Under the pieces are notes generated by a model. The model saw only the letters and a list, made by a program, of their open reading frames with translations. It searched no databases and was not told the origin of the DNA. From contig NZ_JARVRJ010000001.1 of the NCBI RefSeq assembly GCF_030209745.1, positions 310,001 to 374,000 of the forward strand: 64,000 bases of DNA, read 5' to 3'. Made by a program: the position numbers and the translations under genes. The DNA comes from Arthrobacter sp. fls2-241-R2A-200 (lineage in GTDB: Bacteria > Actinomycetota > Actinomycetes > Actinomycetales > Micrococcaceae). Of the stretch, positions 9,350-18,778 are shown in pieces. Numbering within the stretch: position 1 is the stretch's first letter; each line of letters starts with the position of its first letter.

Positions 9350-10532
9350 AATGTCTCCTCAGGGACGCTTGGGCCGGCATATGGCCGTTGCGGATGATGT
9401 TGGCCACTGCGGTGGCGCGTTCCCGAACGGAATCGACGTCGGCGACCGAAGTGCCCACCAAGTTGACGTGTCCGATCTTGCGGCCAGGGCGGACCGACTT
9501 GCCGTAGCAGTGGACTTTGGCCGCAGGCTCAAACGCCAGTGCCATGGGGAAAGCTCCGAACAGGTCCTGGTTGTCGCCACCGAGGAAGTTCTTCATGACA
9601 GTCACCGGTGCCAAAGCATCCGTAGCGCCGAGGGGGAGGTCCAGGACTGCGCGGAGGTGCTGTTCGAACTGGCTGGTGACGGAACCGTCCTGGGTCCAGT
9701 GCCCGGTATTGTGCGGGCGCATGGCCAACTCGTTGATGAGGAAGCCTGCCCCGACGCCCGGCGTCTCGAACAACTCCGCGGCCATGACGCCAGTGACACC
9801 GAGGTCGTTTGCGATGCGCAAGGCCGCCTCTTCGGCCGCGGCTGCCACTTCAACCGGGATGTTTTGGGCCGGTGCAATGACTTCGTCGCAGACTCCGTCT
9901 ACCTGGATAGTGTGAACCACGGGCCAAGCTCGGGACTCCCCACCGGGAGTGCGGGCAACGAGGGCTGAGAGCTCGCGGCTGAAGTCCACTTTGGCTTCGG
10001 CCAGCAGGGGGCTCATGGCGTCGAACCAGGCGGCGCTGTCCGCGGCGTCGTCGGCGGTGTCGATGATCCTGACACCCTTGCCGTCGTATCCGCCTCGGGG
10101 TGTCTTCAGCACCACGGGCCAGCCAATCCTGTTGCCGAACTCCACTAGCTCATCAACGGTGTGGACCGCGGACCACTCCGGGTTGGGCAGCCCCAGGCGA
10201 TCTATGGCCGCCCGCATGACCAGCTTGTCCTGGGCGTTGACCAAAGCATCAGGGCCGGGCTGGACGTTGACCCCTGCGTCGATGAGGGCACGCAGGTGCT
10301 CGGTGGGTACGTGTTCGTGGTCGAACGTGAGAACATCCACCCCCTTGGAGAACTCGAGGAGCGCATCAAGGTTTTTGTAGTCACCGACAGGGGCAGTTGC
10401 CACGGCCGCGACCGCTGAAACGTCCTCGCCCTCGGCCAATACCCGGAGTTCGAAGCCCAATGCGGTAGCGGGGGGAGCCATCATTCGTGCGAGCTGGCCG
10501 CCGCCAACTACGCCAATTACTGGAAAAGTCAC
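9339..10532 (-). CDS. purK: 5-(Carboxyamino)imidazole ribonucleotide synthase
   Basis: ATP-grasp enzyme that carboxylates AIR with bicarbonate and ATP to N5-CAIR, the step before PurE. It is 397 residues from a [15 protein letters not shown] near the N-terminus, [12 protein letters not shown] in the ATP-binding region, and [14 protein letters not shown] are diagnostic. It is the first gene of the purK-purE-LCP run and divergent from the GtrA gene. Confidence 0.96.
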   Translation of the reverse strand: MTFPVIGVVGGGQLARMMAPPATALGFELRVLAEGEDVSAVAAVATAPVGDYKNLDALLEFSKGVDVLTFDHEHVPTEHLRALIDAGVNVQPGPDALVNAQDKLVMRAAIDRLGLPNPEWSAVHTVDELVEFGNRIGWPVVLKTPRGGYDGKGVRIIDTADDAADSAAWFDAMSPLLAEAKVDFSRELSALVARTPGGESRAWPVVHTIQVDGVCDEVIAPAQNIPVEVAAAAEEAALRIANDLGVTGVMAAELFETPGVGAGFLINELAMRPHNTGHWTQDGSVTSQFEQHLRAVLDLPLGATDALAPVTVMKNFLGGDNQDLFGAFPMALAFEPAAKVHCYGKSVRPGRKIGHVNLVGTSVADVDSVRERATAVANIIRNGHMPAQASLRRHCDI

Positions 10533-10712
10533 AAGGTTCAGACTACCGAACCCGCGGCAGGATCCCTGATTCTGCCGCCCCGGTTACACCGTTTATCCGC
10601 CCGGGACCGCCCCCTATCGGGCTTCTCACAGTCCACTCCCGGGTAGCACTTGGAAATGGGCGCTAAAATGGGTTTGGCCCATCGGCCCACTTTTCAACGG
10701 CCATGGAGGGTC

Positions 10713-11258
10713 ATGATCACCACACTTGCAGATCGCATCCGCGGACTGGCTTCGCTTTTTTGGCGCGAAGTCGCAAAGTTCGGCGCCGTTGGCGGTGTTG
10801 CTTTTGTCATTGACTCGGCCATCTACATCTGGCTCTTTTCCGGTCCGATGCACGGCAGCGAAGTATGGGCCAAGGCCATTGCGACGATCGTGGCAAGCGT
10901 GTTCTCCTGGGTGGCCAACCGGTTCTGGACCTTCCGCCACCGCAAGCAAGCCAACGTGATGCGTGAGGCGGTGTTGTTCGCCGTCATGAACCTTGTCGGT
11001 TTGTTCATTGCCTCCGGCTGCGTGTGGGTTGCCAAGTACATCCTGAACTTGAACGACAAGCCTTCGCTCTTCATCGCAGGAAGCGTAGTGGGCCTCATCC
11101 TGGGCACCATTTTCCGCTTCTTCGCCTACCGCTTCTGGGTGTTCAACGAGGAGTTGGATTCCGAGCCCGAGTTCTCCAAGGACCACGAACTCATCGACCT
11201 GCACCACAAAACGGGCAACCCCGCCACGGGTGAAGTGCCCTCCGTCGAGAAACGCTAA
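10713..11258 (+). CDS. GtrA-family membrane protein
   Basis: A GtrA-like integral membrane protein of about 181 residues with four predicted helices (GGVAFVIDSAIYIWLF; WAKAIATIVASVFSWVANRFWTF in two parts; AVLFAVMNLVGLFIASG; LFIAGSVVGLILGTIFRFFAYRFWVF in two parts). The family is associated with flipping or handling of lipid-linked sugars for surface glycans. The ATG at 10713 is preferred for its GGAGGG just upstream, although spacing is short; an in-frame upstream start at 10650 would add 21 residues without family character. It is divergent from purK. Confidence 0.87.
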   Translation: MITTLADRIRGLASLFWREVAKFGAVGGVAFVIDSAIYIWLFSGPMHGSEVWAKAIATIVASVFSWVANRFWTFRHRKQANVMREAVLFAVMNLVGLFIASGCVWVAKYILNLNDKPSLFIAGSVVGLILGTIFRFFAYRFWVFNEELDSEPEFSKDHELIDLHHKTGNPATGEVPSVEKR

Positions 11259-11269
11259 GGACCGCAGGC

Positions 11270-11331
11270 CGGCTGTTCAGGAGCGGCTGTTCAGGAGCAG
11301 CTGTTCAGGAACGGCTGTTCAGGAGCGGCTG
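11270..11331. repeat. 14-bp minisatellite, about 4.4 copies
   Basis: The unit CGGCTGTTCAGGAG is repeated head-to-tail at 11270, 11284, 11298 (one inner change and A for the final G) and 11312, then breaks off as CGGCTG. It fills the gap after the GtrA gene, and its last copies contain the stop codon of the convergent TIGR03089 gene. Confidence 0.93.
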
Positions 11332-12011
11332 ACGCGCTCGTTCGCGATCAGGTGGTCCGTGACATCCGTCCCCGGGTGGACGAGCACGACCGAACCATTC
11401 ACAGTCCATGCCCCGAGGGACGCTGCGAGCCCTGATTCCAAGCCCTCGGAGGCCCGGACCAGGAGCCGCACACCGGGTTCGTCCACGGTGGCGAAGTCCG
11501 TCAGTAGGCCGTTGTGTAAGTGGCTGACCGTTCCGCGCACTGCCGGCAGGTCCGGCGTCGGCTCGTTGTGCGCCATGAACACGTCACCATGTGACCGGAC
11601 TTCCGCTGCGTAGTCGACGACGCCGGCCGGCAGGTTTCCGGGCCAACGCATTGCCAGTGCCGCAAGGGGTACCGCCACTACCGCATCAAAGCCGCCCCCG
11701 GCGTCGTCGGGTGTGTCGGTCACGAGGATATCCGCGGGAGTTCCGTCCATGACGACTTCCATCCCTACTTGCCATGCCGCCAAAGCCCATACAAAAGACT
11801 TCCAGTGCGCCGGGACGTCGAGACGAAGTGCCATCCCCGGTTCGGCATCCAGCTCGTCCTGCAGGAGGTTGCTGGTCTTTGCTACCCAGTTGTCCAAGAC
11901 GCGGCCGGAGAGCTCAACGCGTTCGGAATCAGGGCCGTACCAGGTGAGCCTCGGGGAGGTGGACTGGCCCGACCTCAGGGTTGTCATCAGGTCAACTGCC
12001 GGGATACTCAT
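11319..12011 (-). CDS. TIGR03089 family protein
   Basis: A 230-residue actinobacterial protein matching TIGR03089, which resembles a truncated N-terminal part of AMP-binding (acyl-CoA synthetase) enzymes. It keeps the TWYGPDSERVELSGRVLDNWVAK start and an Ala-rich centre but shows no complete adenylation motif, so it is unlikely to be a full synthetase. Its function is unknown. The stop codon lies inside the 14-bp repeat array shared with the GtrA gene end. Confidence 0.83.
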   Translation of the reverse strand: MSIPAVDLMTTLRSGQSTSPRLTWYGPDSERVELSGRVLDNWVAKTSNLLQDELDAEPGMALRLDVPAHWKSFVWALAAWQVGMEVVMDGTPADILVTDTPDDAGGGFDAVVAVPLAALAMRWPGNLPAGVVDYAAEVRSHGDVFMAHNEPTPDLPAVRGTVSHLHNGLLTDFATVDEPGVRLLVRASEGLESGLAASLGAWTVNGSVVLVHPGTDVTDHLIANERVSRS

Positions 12012-12463
12012 GCGCCCATCTTGCCACGCTCCACTTCACCCTTCACGCTCCAATTCGATGCGAAGCTGCAGGACATGCCGCGCGCACGGCGCATTCTGCA
12101 GCGAGACCCCGAATCGGGAAAGTCAGTCTCCTTAGGGGTACTGTGATTTGCCCCACACCCCTTGTTTCGAGGCGGAGATGGGCCGCGGCGTCGACTTGCA
12201 AATTCCCCGATAATTCAACGGAAGTTCATGGGATCTGATGCAAGACTTCCATTTCCCGCGAAGTTGCAAGGGCGGCGTCGTTCAAAAACTCGGGCGTGGC
12301 GCATCCCACGTTTGTCCGGGAACTTGATTATTATCCCGGCGCGGCTTGACTGCCGCTAGTTACACGCGTGTAATTAGTAATCAACGCCGCTGCACAGAGG
12401 ACCGGGTCACTGCCGGGAATCGGAATCCATCCACGCAGCAGCTGCAAAATCAGGAGGGACGCC
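12012..12463. other. 450-bp non-coding region upstream of whiB2
   Basis: No plausible gene is seen. The first half covers the divergent upstream region of TIGR03089. The second half holds the promoter-like element and palindrome at 12346-12374 and a strong AGGAGG site just before the whiB2 ATG. The 5' untranslated region would be about 80 nt if that promoter is used. Confidence 0.6.
12346..12374 (+). promoter_or_regulatory. Candidate whiB2 promoter with overlapping palindromic operator
   Basis: TTGACT (12346-12351) and TGTAAT (12369-12374) are separated by 17 bp and resemble a primary-sigma promoter. A perfect 14-bp palindrome, TTACACGCGTGTAA (12360-12373), covers the spacer and most of the -10 element, as expected for a repressor operator. 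Function is inferred from position only. Confidence 0.55.
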
Positions 12464-13009
12464 ATGGGGCAAGCGTTGCGTATCCAGGAAGATGCAGTCG
12501 TCGCAGGACATGCGTCGGTGAAGTACCGTTCGCGGGAAGTACCGGGGGATTGGTACGTGGACCCGGCAGATCCGGAAGCGGCAAGCCGTTACAACCAGAA
12601 CGTGCAGCAGTCACTCGAGGACCAGGCAACTGCCCTCTTGGCTGAACATGAGGCGTTGATCGGAGACCTGCCCGCGGGTCCCGATGATGACGTGGACGAT
12701 CCTCCCATGGAGGTGCGCCGTCCCACCGAAACCCCCTCCCAAGCTGTGTGGATCGGGCTTCCCGGCCAAGGCGACTTCGATGACGAAGGTGAACTGGGCT
12801 GGCAAACCGACGCGCTGTGTGCACAGACCGACCCCGAGGCCTTCTTCCCTGAAAAGGGTGGCTCCACCAGGGACGCCAAGAAAGTCTGCGGGGCGTGCAA
12901 CGTCCGTTCCCAGTGCTTGGAGTACGCGCTCACCAATGACGAGCGGTTTGGTATTTGGGGCGGCCTCTCTGAGCGGGAGCGTCGTCGGCTTAGGAAGCGA
13001 GCGGTCTGA
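12464..13009 (+). CDS. WhiB-family iron-sulfur regulator (WhiB2/WhmD-like)
   Basis: WhiB-like protein of 181 residues. The four [4Fe-4S] ligands are Cys119, Cys142, Cys145 and Cys151 (C-x22-C-x2-C-x5-C), followed by the GIWGG turn and a basic RRRLRKRAV tail. The acidic N-terminal extension of about 110 residues is long for the family. In actinobacteria this subtype sits beside the glycosyltransferase/DUF5719/ahcY cluster and is linked to septation and cell division. AGGAGG about 9 bases upstream supports the ATG. Its stop overlaps a possible CTG start of the next gene. Confidence 0.9.
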   Translation: MGQALRIQEDAVVAGHASVKYRSREVPGDWYVDPADPEAASRYNQNVQQSLEDQATALLAEHEALIGDLPAGPDDDVDDPPMEVRRPTETPSQAVWIGLPGQGDFDDEGELGWQTDALCAQTDPEAFFPEKGGSTRDAKKVCGACNVRSQCLEYALTNDERFGIWGGLSERERRRLRKRAV

Positions 13010-13038
13010 TTCTCAAGGAAGTTCACGTTACCGCCGTC

Positions 13039-16000
13039 GTGGTTTCCCACGACGGCGGCAACTATCTCCCCAGGACACTGGCGGCACTGTCGAACCAAAC
13101 ACGTTCGCCGGATGCCGCCATTGGTGTTGACGCAGGATCCTCGGACAACTCGCTGGCATTGCTCCGCGAAGCTTTGGGCCCGGGCCACGTCATGTCATTC
13201 CACCCGCCGGCGAAGTCCGGATTCGGCGCCGCCGTGATGGCTGGACTTCAGGACCTCGCCCCGGCCCCGGACAGCGGCGGCCAACCAGCCGGCGTCGTCC
13301 ACTGGGTGTGGTTGCTGCACGATGACGCCGCACCGGCGGCGGACGCCTTGGCTGAGCTGCTGCATGCCGTGGAACGCGCGCCGTCGGTTACCGTGGCAGG
13401 CTGCAAGCAGCTCGGTTGGGACAACGAACGGCATTTGGTGGACGTGGGCTTGTCTACGAGCCGCTGGGCTGAGCGCCTCACGCTGATCGACGCCGATGAA
13501 GTCGACCAAGGCCAGCACGATAACCGCACGGACACCTTCGCCGTTAACTCCGCCGGAATGCTGGTCCGCAGGGACGTATGGGAACAGTTCCAGGGCTTTG
13601 ATCCGGCACTGCCCGGAAGCGGCGACGACGTCGACTTTGGCTGGCGGAACTGGCTGGCCGGAAACCGCGTGATTGTGGTCCCCAGCGCGCATATGTTCCA
13701 TGTGGAGCACCGGCCCAACGGCTTGGGCACCTCCTCCGCCGCGCGGAAAGCCCAAATCCACATGCGGCTTAAGCATGCGCCATGGTGGAACGTCCCCTTC
13801 CAGGCCTTGGGCGCCCTCCTTGGCGCGATGGTCCGACTCCTGCTGAGCATCCTGGTCAAGGAACCGGGCTATGGCTTCTCGCAGTTCACCGCTACAGTCG
13901 CGGCTTTGATGCGGCCGGCAGCTGTACTCCGCGCCCGTCGTGTCGCCGCAAAGACGCGGCGGGTGCCACGGTCCCTTGTCCGGAAGTTGCAGAAACCAAC
14001 ACGTGAAGTCCGTGCCAACAGGCGATCCCTGCTGGAAGCTATCCGGCCCGCGGATGATTCGCCTGTTTCGGACCTCTTGGCGCCGGAGCCCAGTGGCGAC
14101 GCCGCTGACGACTTCGCAGCCCTGGCCACCAATGAGCGCGGATGGGTGGGAACGGGCGCAGTAGCTGCGGCGTTGCTTGCCTTGGTCGCCGCACTCGTGG
14201 GCCTCCTGGGACTTGTTGGATCCAGTTCCGTGGCGGGCGGGGCATTGCTCCCGCTGTCCTCCGCCGCCGGATCTGTTTGGGCCAACGCCTCCGCATGGTG
14301 GATTTCATTGGGAGCCGGATTGCCTGGCCACGGGGATCCGTTTGGTTACGTCCTGTGGCTCCTGTCTTTGGCCGGCGGCGGGGCCGGGAATGGAGCCATG
14401 GTGTGGCTCTTTGTTCTGGCGCTTCCTCTTTCAGCGGTGGCCGCGTGGTTCGCCGCGGGTGCCCTCACCAGGTTGCGGCGCTTCCGGGTTATTGCGGCCT
14501 TGGCCTGGTCCGGAGCCCCGTCACTCCTGGTGGCGGTCAATGAGGGACGTGTGGGTGCGCTGCTTGCCCACCTGTTGATGCCGTTGCTGCTGCTGGCACT
14601 GCTGCGGGCCTGCGGTGCCGCGATTGATCAGCGGCACTCCCCGGGACAGCGCCAGCTGGGCCAGCGGACAGTTCGAGTCAAGAAACCGGGAATCAACGGA
14701 GTACCGTCATGGACTGCAGCTGCGGCGGCCGGGCTCGTCATGGCAGTAGTCACCGCGTCAGCGCCCTCCCTCATAGCGCCCATCGTGGTTTCGGTGGTAC
14801 TTGGTGCTGTGATATTGGGCCAGCGGGGTAAGACCCTGTGGTGGTCCCTCCTTCCCACCATTGTCTTGTTCCTGCCTTACGCGATCTCCGTCCTCGACCG
14901 GCCCCGGGCTTTGCTGGCCGATCCCGGCCTGCCTCTCGCTTTCAACGCTGCGCCCTTGTGGCAGCAGCTGCTTGGCCAACCTTTGGCGTTTGACGTCGAC
15001 GGCGGCCTGACGGGCCTGTCCGTCTTCGGACCCGGTTCTTTCCCCTGGGCCTTGGTGTTGGCCTGCCTCATTGGCGTGCCGGTGTTGCTCCTGGCTGTTA
15101 TCGCCCTTTTCCTCCCGGGGCGGCGGACCGCGCTTGTCCGCGTGTTCTGGTTGGCAGCCTTGGCCACGCTGGCGAGCAGCTGGCTGGTAGGCCACCTGGC
15201 GACCGGGATGAACAATTCCGTGATGGTAGGCCCGTTCACAGGCCCGGCTATCTCTGCGGCCGGCGTTCTACTGCTGTGCGCTGCGTTGCTCGGTGCCGAA
15301 AAACTCTTCGCAACCGGTGGAGCCAGCACCACCAGACCCGGGCGGAAGCCGGCCTTACGCCGTGTAGCTTCGGGCTTGATAGTGGCACTCATGGTTGCCG
15401 GCCCCTTGGCATCCATGACTGCTTGGGCTGCCCAGGATGTGTTGATGCCGTCGCCGGGCTCCGGAGCCGTCCCCACGACCGGTGCATCTCTCGGTGTTGC
15501 CCGCCAAGTGTGGCCCGTGGACCACGCCACCTTGCCGGCCACCGCCGTCGACCTTGGCCACGGACCCGAGAAGGCCCGTACTCTGGTCATCACCAGCGGC
15601 GAACAGGGCACCTTCACGTCGTCGCTGATGAGGGGTGAAGGCACCACGATGGATAGCCTCTCCACCATTGCATCAGCCCGCACGATCATCGGCCCTCCGG
15701 GGCGTGAGGAAGCTGCCGCGGACGATCCCGCCACCACTTCCTTGCGCAGGGCGGTGGCCACCATCGTTGCAAGTACGGGTGTGGACCCCCGAGCCGATCT
15801 TGAGCAGCTCGGCGTTGGCTTTGTGGTGCTGAAGGCCGCCGATAATGCCGCGCAGTTGACCGCCAGCAGGATCGACGCAGTCCCAGGGCTCGTCGCCGTA
15901 GGCCAGACCGACGCCGGTTGGCTGTGGCGTGTTGTCTCGCGGAACCAAGCCGCTTCCACGGCCGCCGATACAGCCCACCGGGCCCGCATCGTGGACTCAA

Positions 16001-16362
16001 AAGGCGCAACTGCGGGCTTCCTCCCGTCCGAGGATGTTGCCGTCAACGCTCCAGTGCCTGCCGGCGACGCCGGCCGCATGGTGGTTTTGGCTGAGAGGTC
16101 AGATCCCGGTTGGAGTGCCTCGATTGACGGTCACCAGCTGAAGGCCACCACCTCGGGATGGTCACAAGCATTTGAACTTCCCGCTGGCGGTGGACACCTC
16201 GAGGTCCGCTATACCAACCCCTGGGCGTTGTGGTTGGGCATCCTCCAAGTCGCCGTGATCGGACTGACCGTATTGCTTGCCGTTCCAGTGCCTGCTCGAC
16301 GCACGCGGACCGGCATGTCGAGGGATGAAGTTTCCCTCCGTAAGGAGTACAGCAATGTCTGA
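13039..16362 (+). CDS. Family 2 glycosyltransferase fused to a large multi-helix membrane region
   Basis: About 1,107 residues. The N-terminal ~260 residues are a GT-A family 2 domain (SHDGGNYLPRTL; VDAGSSDNS; the WLLHDDAAP DxD-like motif; the GSGDDVDFGWR acceptor segment). An Arg-rich linker follows, then about a dozen transmembrane helices (about residues 370-800) and an extracytoplasmic C-terminal domain with a last helix and basic tail. It probably adds sugars to a lipid-linked envelope polymer. The listed GTG removes part of the first beta strand; a CTG at 13006, overlapping the whiB2 stop as CTGA and with AGGAAG 8 nt upstream, restores VHVTAVVVSHDGG and is the likelier start. The 3' end overlaps the DUF5719 gene by 8 bp. 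Confidence 0.88.
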   Translation: MVSHDGGNYLPRTLAALSNQTRSPDAAIGVDAGSSDNSLALLREALGPGHVMSFHPPAKSGFGAAVMAGLQDLAPAPDSGGQPAGVVHWVWLLHDDAAPAADALAELLHAVERAPSVTVAGCKQLGWDNERHLVDVGLSTSRWAERLTLIDADEVDQGQHDNRTDTFAVNSAGMLVRRDVWEQFQGFDPALPGSGDDVDFGWRNWLAGNRVIVVPSAHMFHVEHRPNGLGTSSAARKAQIHMRLKHAPWWNVPFQALGALLGAMVRLLLSILVKEPGYGFSQFTATVAALMRPAAVLRARRVAAKTRRVPRSLVRKLQKPTREVRANRRSLLEAIRPADDSPVSDLLAPEPSGDAADDFAALATNERGWVGTGAVAAALLALVAALVGLLGLVGSSSVAGGALLPLSSAAGSVWANASAWWISLGAGLPGHGDPFGYVLWLLSLAGGGAGNGAMVWLFVLALPLSAVAAWFAAGALTRLRRFRVIAALAWSGAPSLLVAVNEGRVGALLAHLLMPLLLLALLRACGAAIDQRHSPGQRQLGQRTVRVKKPGINGVPSWTAAAAAGLVMAVVTASAPSLIAPIVVSVVLGAVILGQRGKTLWWSLLPTIVLFLPYAISVLDRPRALLADPGLPLAFNAAPLWQQLLGQPLAFDVDGGLTGLSVFGPGSFPWALVLACLIGVPVLLLAVIALFLPGRRTALVRVFWLAALATLASSWLVGHLATGMNNSVMVGPFTGPAISAAGVLLLCAALLGAEKLFATGGASTTRPGRKPALRRVASGLIVALMVAGPLASMTAWAAQDVLMPSPGSGAVPTTGASLGVARQVWPVDHATLPATAVDLGHGPEKARTLVITSGEQGTFTSSLMRGEGTTMDSLSTIASARTIIGPPGREEAAADDPATTSLRRAVATIVASTGVDPRADLEQLGVGFVVLKAADNAAQLTASRIDAVPGLVAVGQTDAGWLWRVVSRNQAASTAADTAHRARIVDSKGATAGFLPSEDVAVNAPVPAGDAGRMVVLAERSDPGWSASIDGHQLKATTSGWSQAFELPAGGGHLEVRYTNPWALWLGILQVAVIGLTVLLAVPVPARRTRTGMSRDEVSLRKEYSNV

Positions 16363-18112
16363 CGAGCTGAACAGCGTCAACGACGCCGGTGACGTGCCGG
16401 GCGCCAAGGCCAGCAGCACCAAGGCCAGCAGCGCCAAGGCTGAAAATGCCAAGGCCAGCAGCGCCAAGGGGCCGGGCAAAAGGGAGTCCAGCGGGTCCAG
16501 TCGCGCGAAAGACTCAGGCTCGCGCAAGAAAGGATCCCGTACGTCCCGCAAGGGCGTAATCGTTGGGGTGCTCTCCGGCGTCGTGATCCTTGCTGCAGGC
16601 GGAGCGGCGGTTGCTGCAGCGTCCGTGTTGCCCGGTCCGTCCGGTGGTAAAACGCTGAATGTACCGCAGGCGGATGTCCCGGCAGGCCAAGCGCTCGGAG
16701 TTTGCCCGGAACCGGCGCGGCTGCTCAATGGGAGCGTCGTCGGCACCGATGCCGCGTTCAGCCCCGTATCGACCACGGCAGCCAGTGCGCTCAACGCCGT
16801 GGTGCTGAGCAATGCGGCCGGCGTCATTCCGGGAAGTAAAGTGACCGCGCTGTCCGGCGCTGCGGTGGCGGAGATCGCTAAGGCGCCAACGGCCAGTCCG
16901 ACGCCGACCACCGGCCCTCCGGTCCTGGCGGCAGCTTTGGCCTCCATCAGTCCGGTGACGTCCGCAACCGTGGTGGGCGCTGATCCCATCGGCAATGAGC
17001 AGGCATCCATGGCCGCAAACGTCACGTACTCCGCCACGGACGGTGATCTGCGCGGGCTTGCCTCAGCGCAGTGCCAACAGCCCGGCAACGATGCTTGGAT
17101 CCTTGGAGCGAGCACGTCAGTTGGCCGCACCGCTGTGCTGAATGTCAGCAATGCCTCCTCAACCCCGGCCACGGTGAACCTTGATCTGTTCGGGAGCCAA
17201 GGGCAGATTCAGGCTGCTGATGCTCGCGGCCTTTTGGTGGCCCCAGGAACAACCCGATCCATCAATCTCGGGGGACTGGCCCCTGGGCAGACCCAACTTG
17301 CCGTCCATCTCCTCAGTACAGGCGGCCCGGTTGCCGGAACCATTCAACAGAGCGTCCTGCGGGGGTTGGTTCCCGGCGGCGTCGAGTACTTGTCCCCAGG
17401 CGCTGCGCCCTCCAACCTCCAGGTGATGTCCGGGGTCAATATCCAGGACACCGCGGCGATCAAGGCGCTCGGCGGCAAATCCGACTTCGCGGACGCCCTC
17501 CCCGCATTGCAGCTGGCCGTTCCCGGATCAGCGGACGCGGTCATCCAGGTTCACGTCTACGGCGCCAACGGCGAGCGTCAGATTCCCAACGGGGGAGTAG
17601 TGACGGTGAAGGGCGGCACCGTAGCGACACTGAACCTGGACGGACTGCCGGCCGGGACGTACTCGGTGGGCGCCAGCTCGGATGTGGCTTTTGCTGCCTC
17701 GGCCCGGGTGACACGTGGCGCAACAGTGAATGATCCAAGCGACTTCGCTTGGTCGCCGGCCTCCGCACGGCTCGGCAGCCAGCATCTCGTGGCGGTCCCT
17801 CGGGAGGGCAACGCGTCGTTGACCTTCGGCGTTCCCGTAGGCCGTGGAACGGTCAGCTACGCTCCGGTGACAACGGACGGGAAGATCGGCAAGGCCATTT
17901 CCGTGGATATGTCCGGAGGGACGACGTCGTCGATCGATCTGCCGGCGAAGTCCGGAGCGTCTGCCGTGGCGGGATACGTCGTTTCAGCCTCGGGCGATCC
18001 GGTCTATGGCGCGCTCCTCCTTGGTAAGGACGGCCGAAACGATGTTTCGGTGGTTGCCATCCCGGACGCAGCCGCTGGACTTGAGAAGGTGCCGGTTTCG
18101 GTCGGTTACTGA
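16355..18112 (+). CDS. DUF5719 family membrane-anchored protein
   Basis: A 585-residue protein starting at an ATG that overlaps the glycosyltransferase stop (ATGTCTGA) with AAGGAG upstream. Residues 17-38 are an AKASS-type repeat, followed by a Lys/Arg/Ser-rich stretch, one helix at about 70-95 (VIVGVLSGVVILAAGGAAV), then a long secreted region rich in Ala, Thr, Val and Gly with repeated beta-strand-like segments, as in DUF5719. Coupling to the glycosyltransferase suggests a shared job in surface polymer assembly. Its stop overlaps that of the convergent metallopeptidase-like gene by 7 bp. Confidence 0.88.
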   Translation: MSDELNSVNDAGDVPGAKASSTKASSAKAENAKASSAKGPGKRESSGSSRAKDSGSRKKGSRTSRKGVIVGVLSGVVILAAGGAAVAAASVLPGPSGGKTLNVPQADVPAGQALGVCPEPARLLNGSVVGTDAAFSPVSTTAASALNAVVLSNAAGVIPGSKVTALSGAAVAEIAKAPTASPTPTTGPPVLAAALASISPVTSATVVGADPIGNEQASMAANVTYSATDGDLRGLASAQCQQPGNDAWILGASTSVGRTAVLNVSNASSTPATVNLDLFGSQGQIQAADARGLLVAPGTTRSINLGGLAPGQTQLAVHLLSTGGPVAGTIQQSVLRGLVPGGVEYLSPGAAPSNLQVMSGVNIQDTAAIKALGGKSDFADALPALQLAVPGSADAVIQVHVYGANGERQIPNGGVVTVKGGTVATLNLDGLPAGTYSVGASSDVAFAASARVTRGATVNDPSDFAWSPASARLGSQHLVAVPREGNASLTFGVPVGRGTVSYAPVTTDGKIGKAISVDMSGGTTSSIDLPAKSGASAVAGYVVSASGDPVYGALLLGKDGRNDVSVVAIPDAAAGLEKVPVSVGY

Positions 18113-18636
18113 TAACGACGGCGGTAGACAGGGTCAAGCGTCTCCGGCGGGACGCCGAGCATTTCTGCCGTGTACTCCACCACCACGTCATGCACCAGGT
18201 CCTGGAGTTCCTCGCGATTGGTTGAGCCCTGCTCGACAACCCGCCGGTACACAGTGATCATCGGTGCTTGGCCGCGGCCTCCGGGCGTGTAGGACCCCAT
18301 GGGTGCGGGGCCGCCTTTTGCGACCAGCACCTCAAGGTCAGGTGGGATCTCGTCGACGGCGAAGAGTACGCCGTCGAGTTGCTTTCCCCACATGTCCTGC
18401 AGCCGTTCCGCTGAGTCCAGCACCATGTCATCAAAGCGCTCGGAGCGCGAACGGAAACCGGGAAGGTTCGGGAGCATCAACTCGCCGCGCAGTCCCCGGC
18501 CATGGCGGTTTCGCCTGCGCCTCCGGAAACTGCGGCCCGGGCCAGCGCTTTGCTCCGCCTGATCGCCACTGGCGTCAGTCCCCTCTGCGTCAGTCCACCG
18601 GAGGGTGAATCCGGGAACGTGTGGCTGTGACTGCAT
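18106..18636 (-). CDS. Metallopeptidase-like (zincin fold, PF06262-type) protein lacking HExxH
   Basis: A 176-residue protein matching the small actinobacterial metallopeptidase family found in this cluster. The basic N-terminal part is followed by the conserved FDDMVLDSAERL and VLFAVDEIPPDLE blocks and ITVYRRVVEQ. At the position expected for HExxHH it has VHDVVVEYTAEMLG, which keeps one His and an acidic residue but not a canonical HExxH site. It may be inactive or a different hydrolase. It is convergent and overlapping with DUF5719 and divergent from DUF3499. Confidence 0.8.
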   Translation of the reverse strand: MQSQPHVPGFTLRWTDAEGTDASGDQAEQSAGPGRSFRRRRRNRHGRGLRGELMLPNLPGFRSRSERFDDMVLDSAERLQDMWGKQLDGVLFAVDEIPPDLEVLVAKGGPAPMGSYTPGGRGQAPMITVYRRVVEQGSTNREELQDLVHDVVVEYTAEMLGVPPETLDPVYRRRYQ

Positions 18637-18778
18637 GTATCGACTTTAGTCCGGAGGGACCGGCAACGCGACATCATCAGGCCGGAACGGCAAGAGTGCC
18701 GTCCCCGCGGAAATTCTTGCGCGGGTCACAGCCCCCAATGCACAAGGTAGGTCTCCATAAGCGCTAATCTGGGGTGTT

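Noticed and set aside
12360-12373. BldD box upstream of whiB2
   Set aside because: The palindrome has even length and CG at its centre, whereas the BldD consensus is centred on a single A/T. It is kept only as an unassigned operator.
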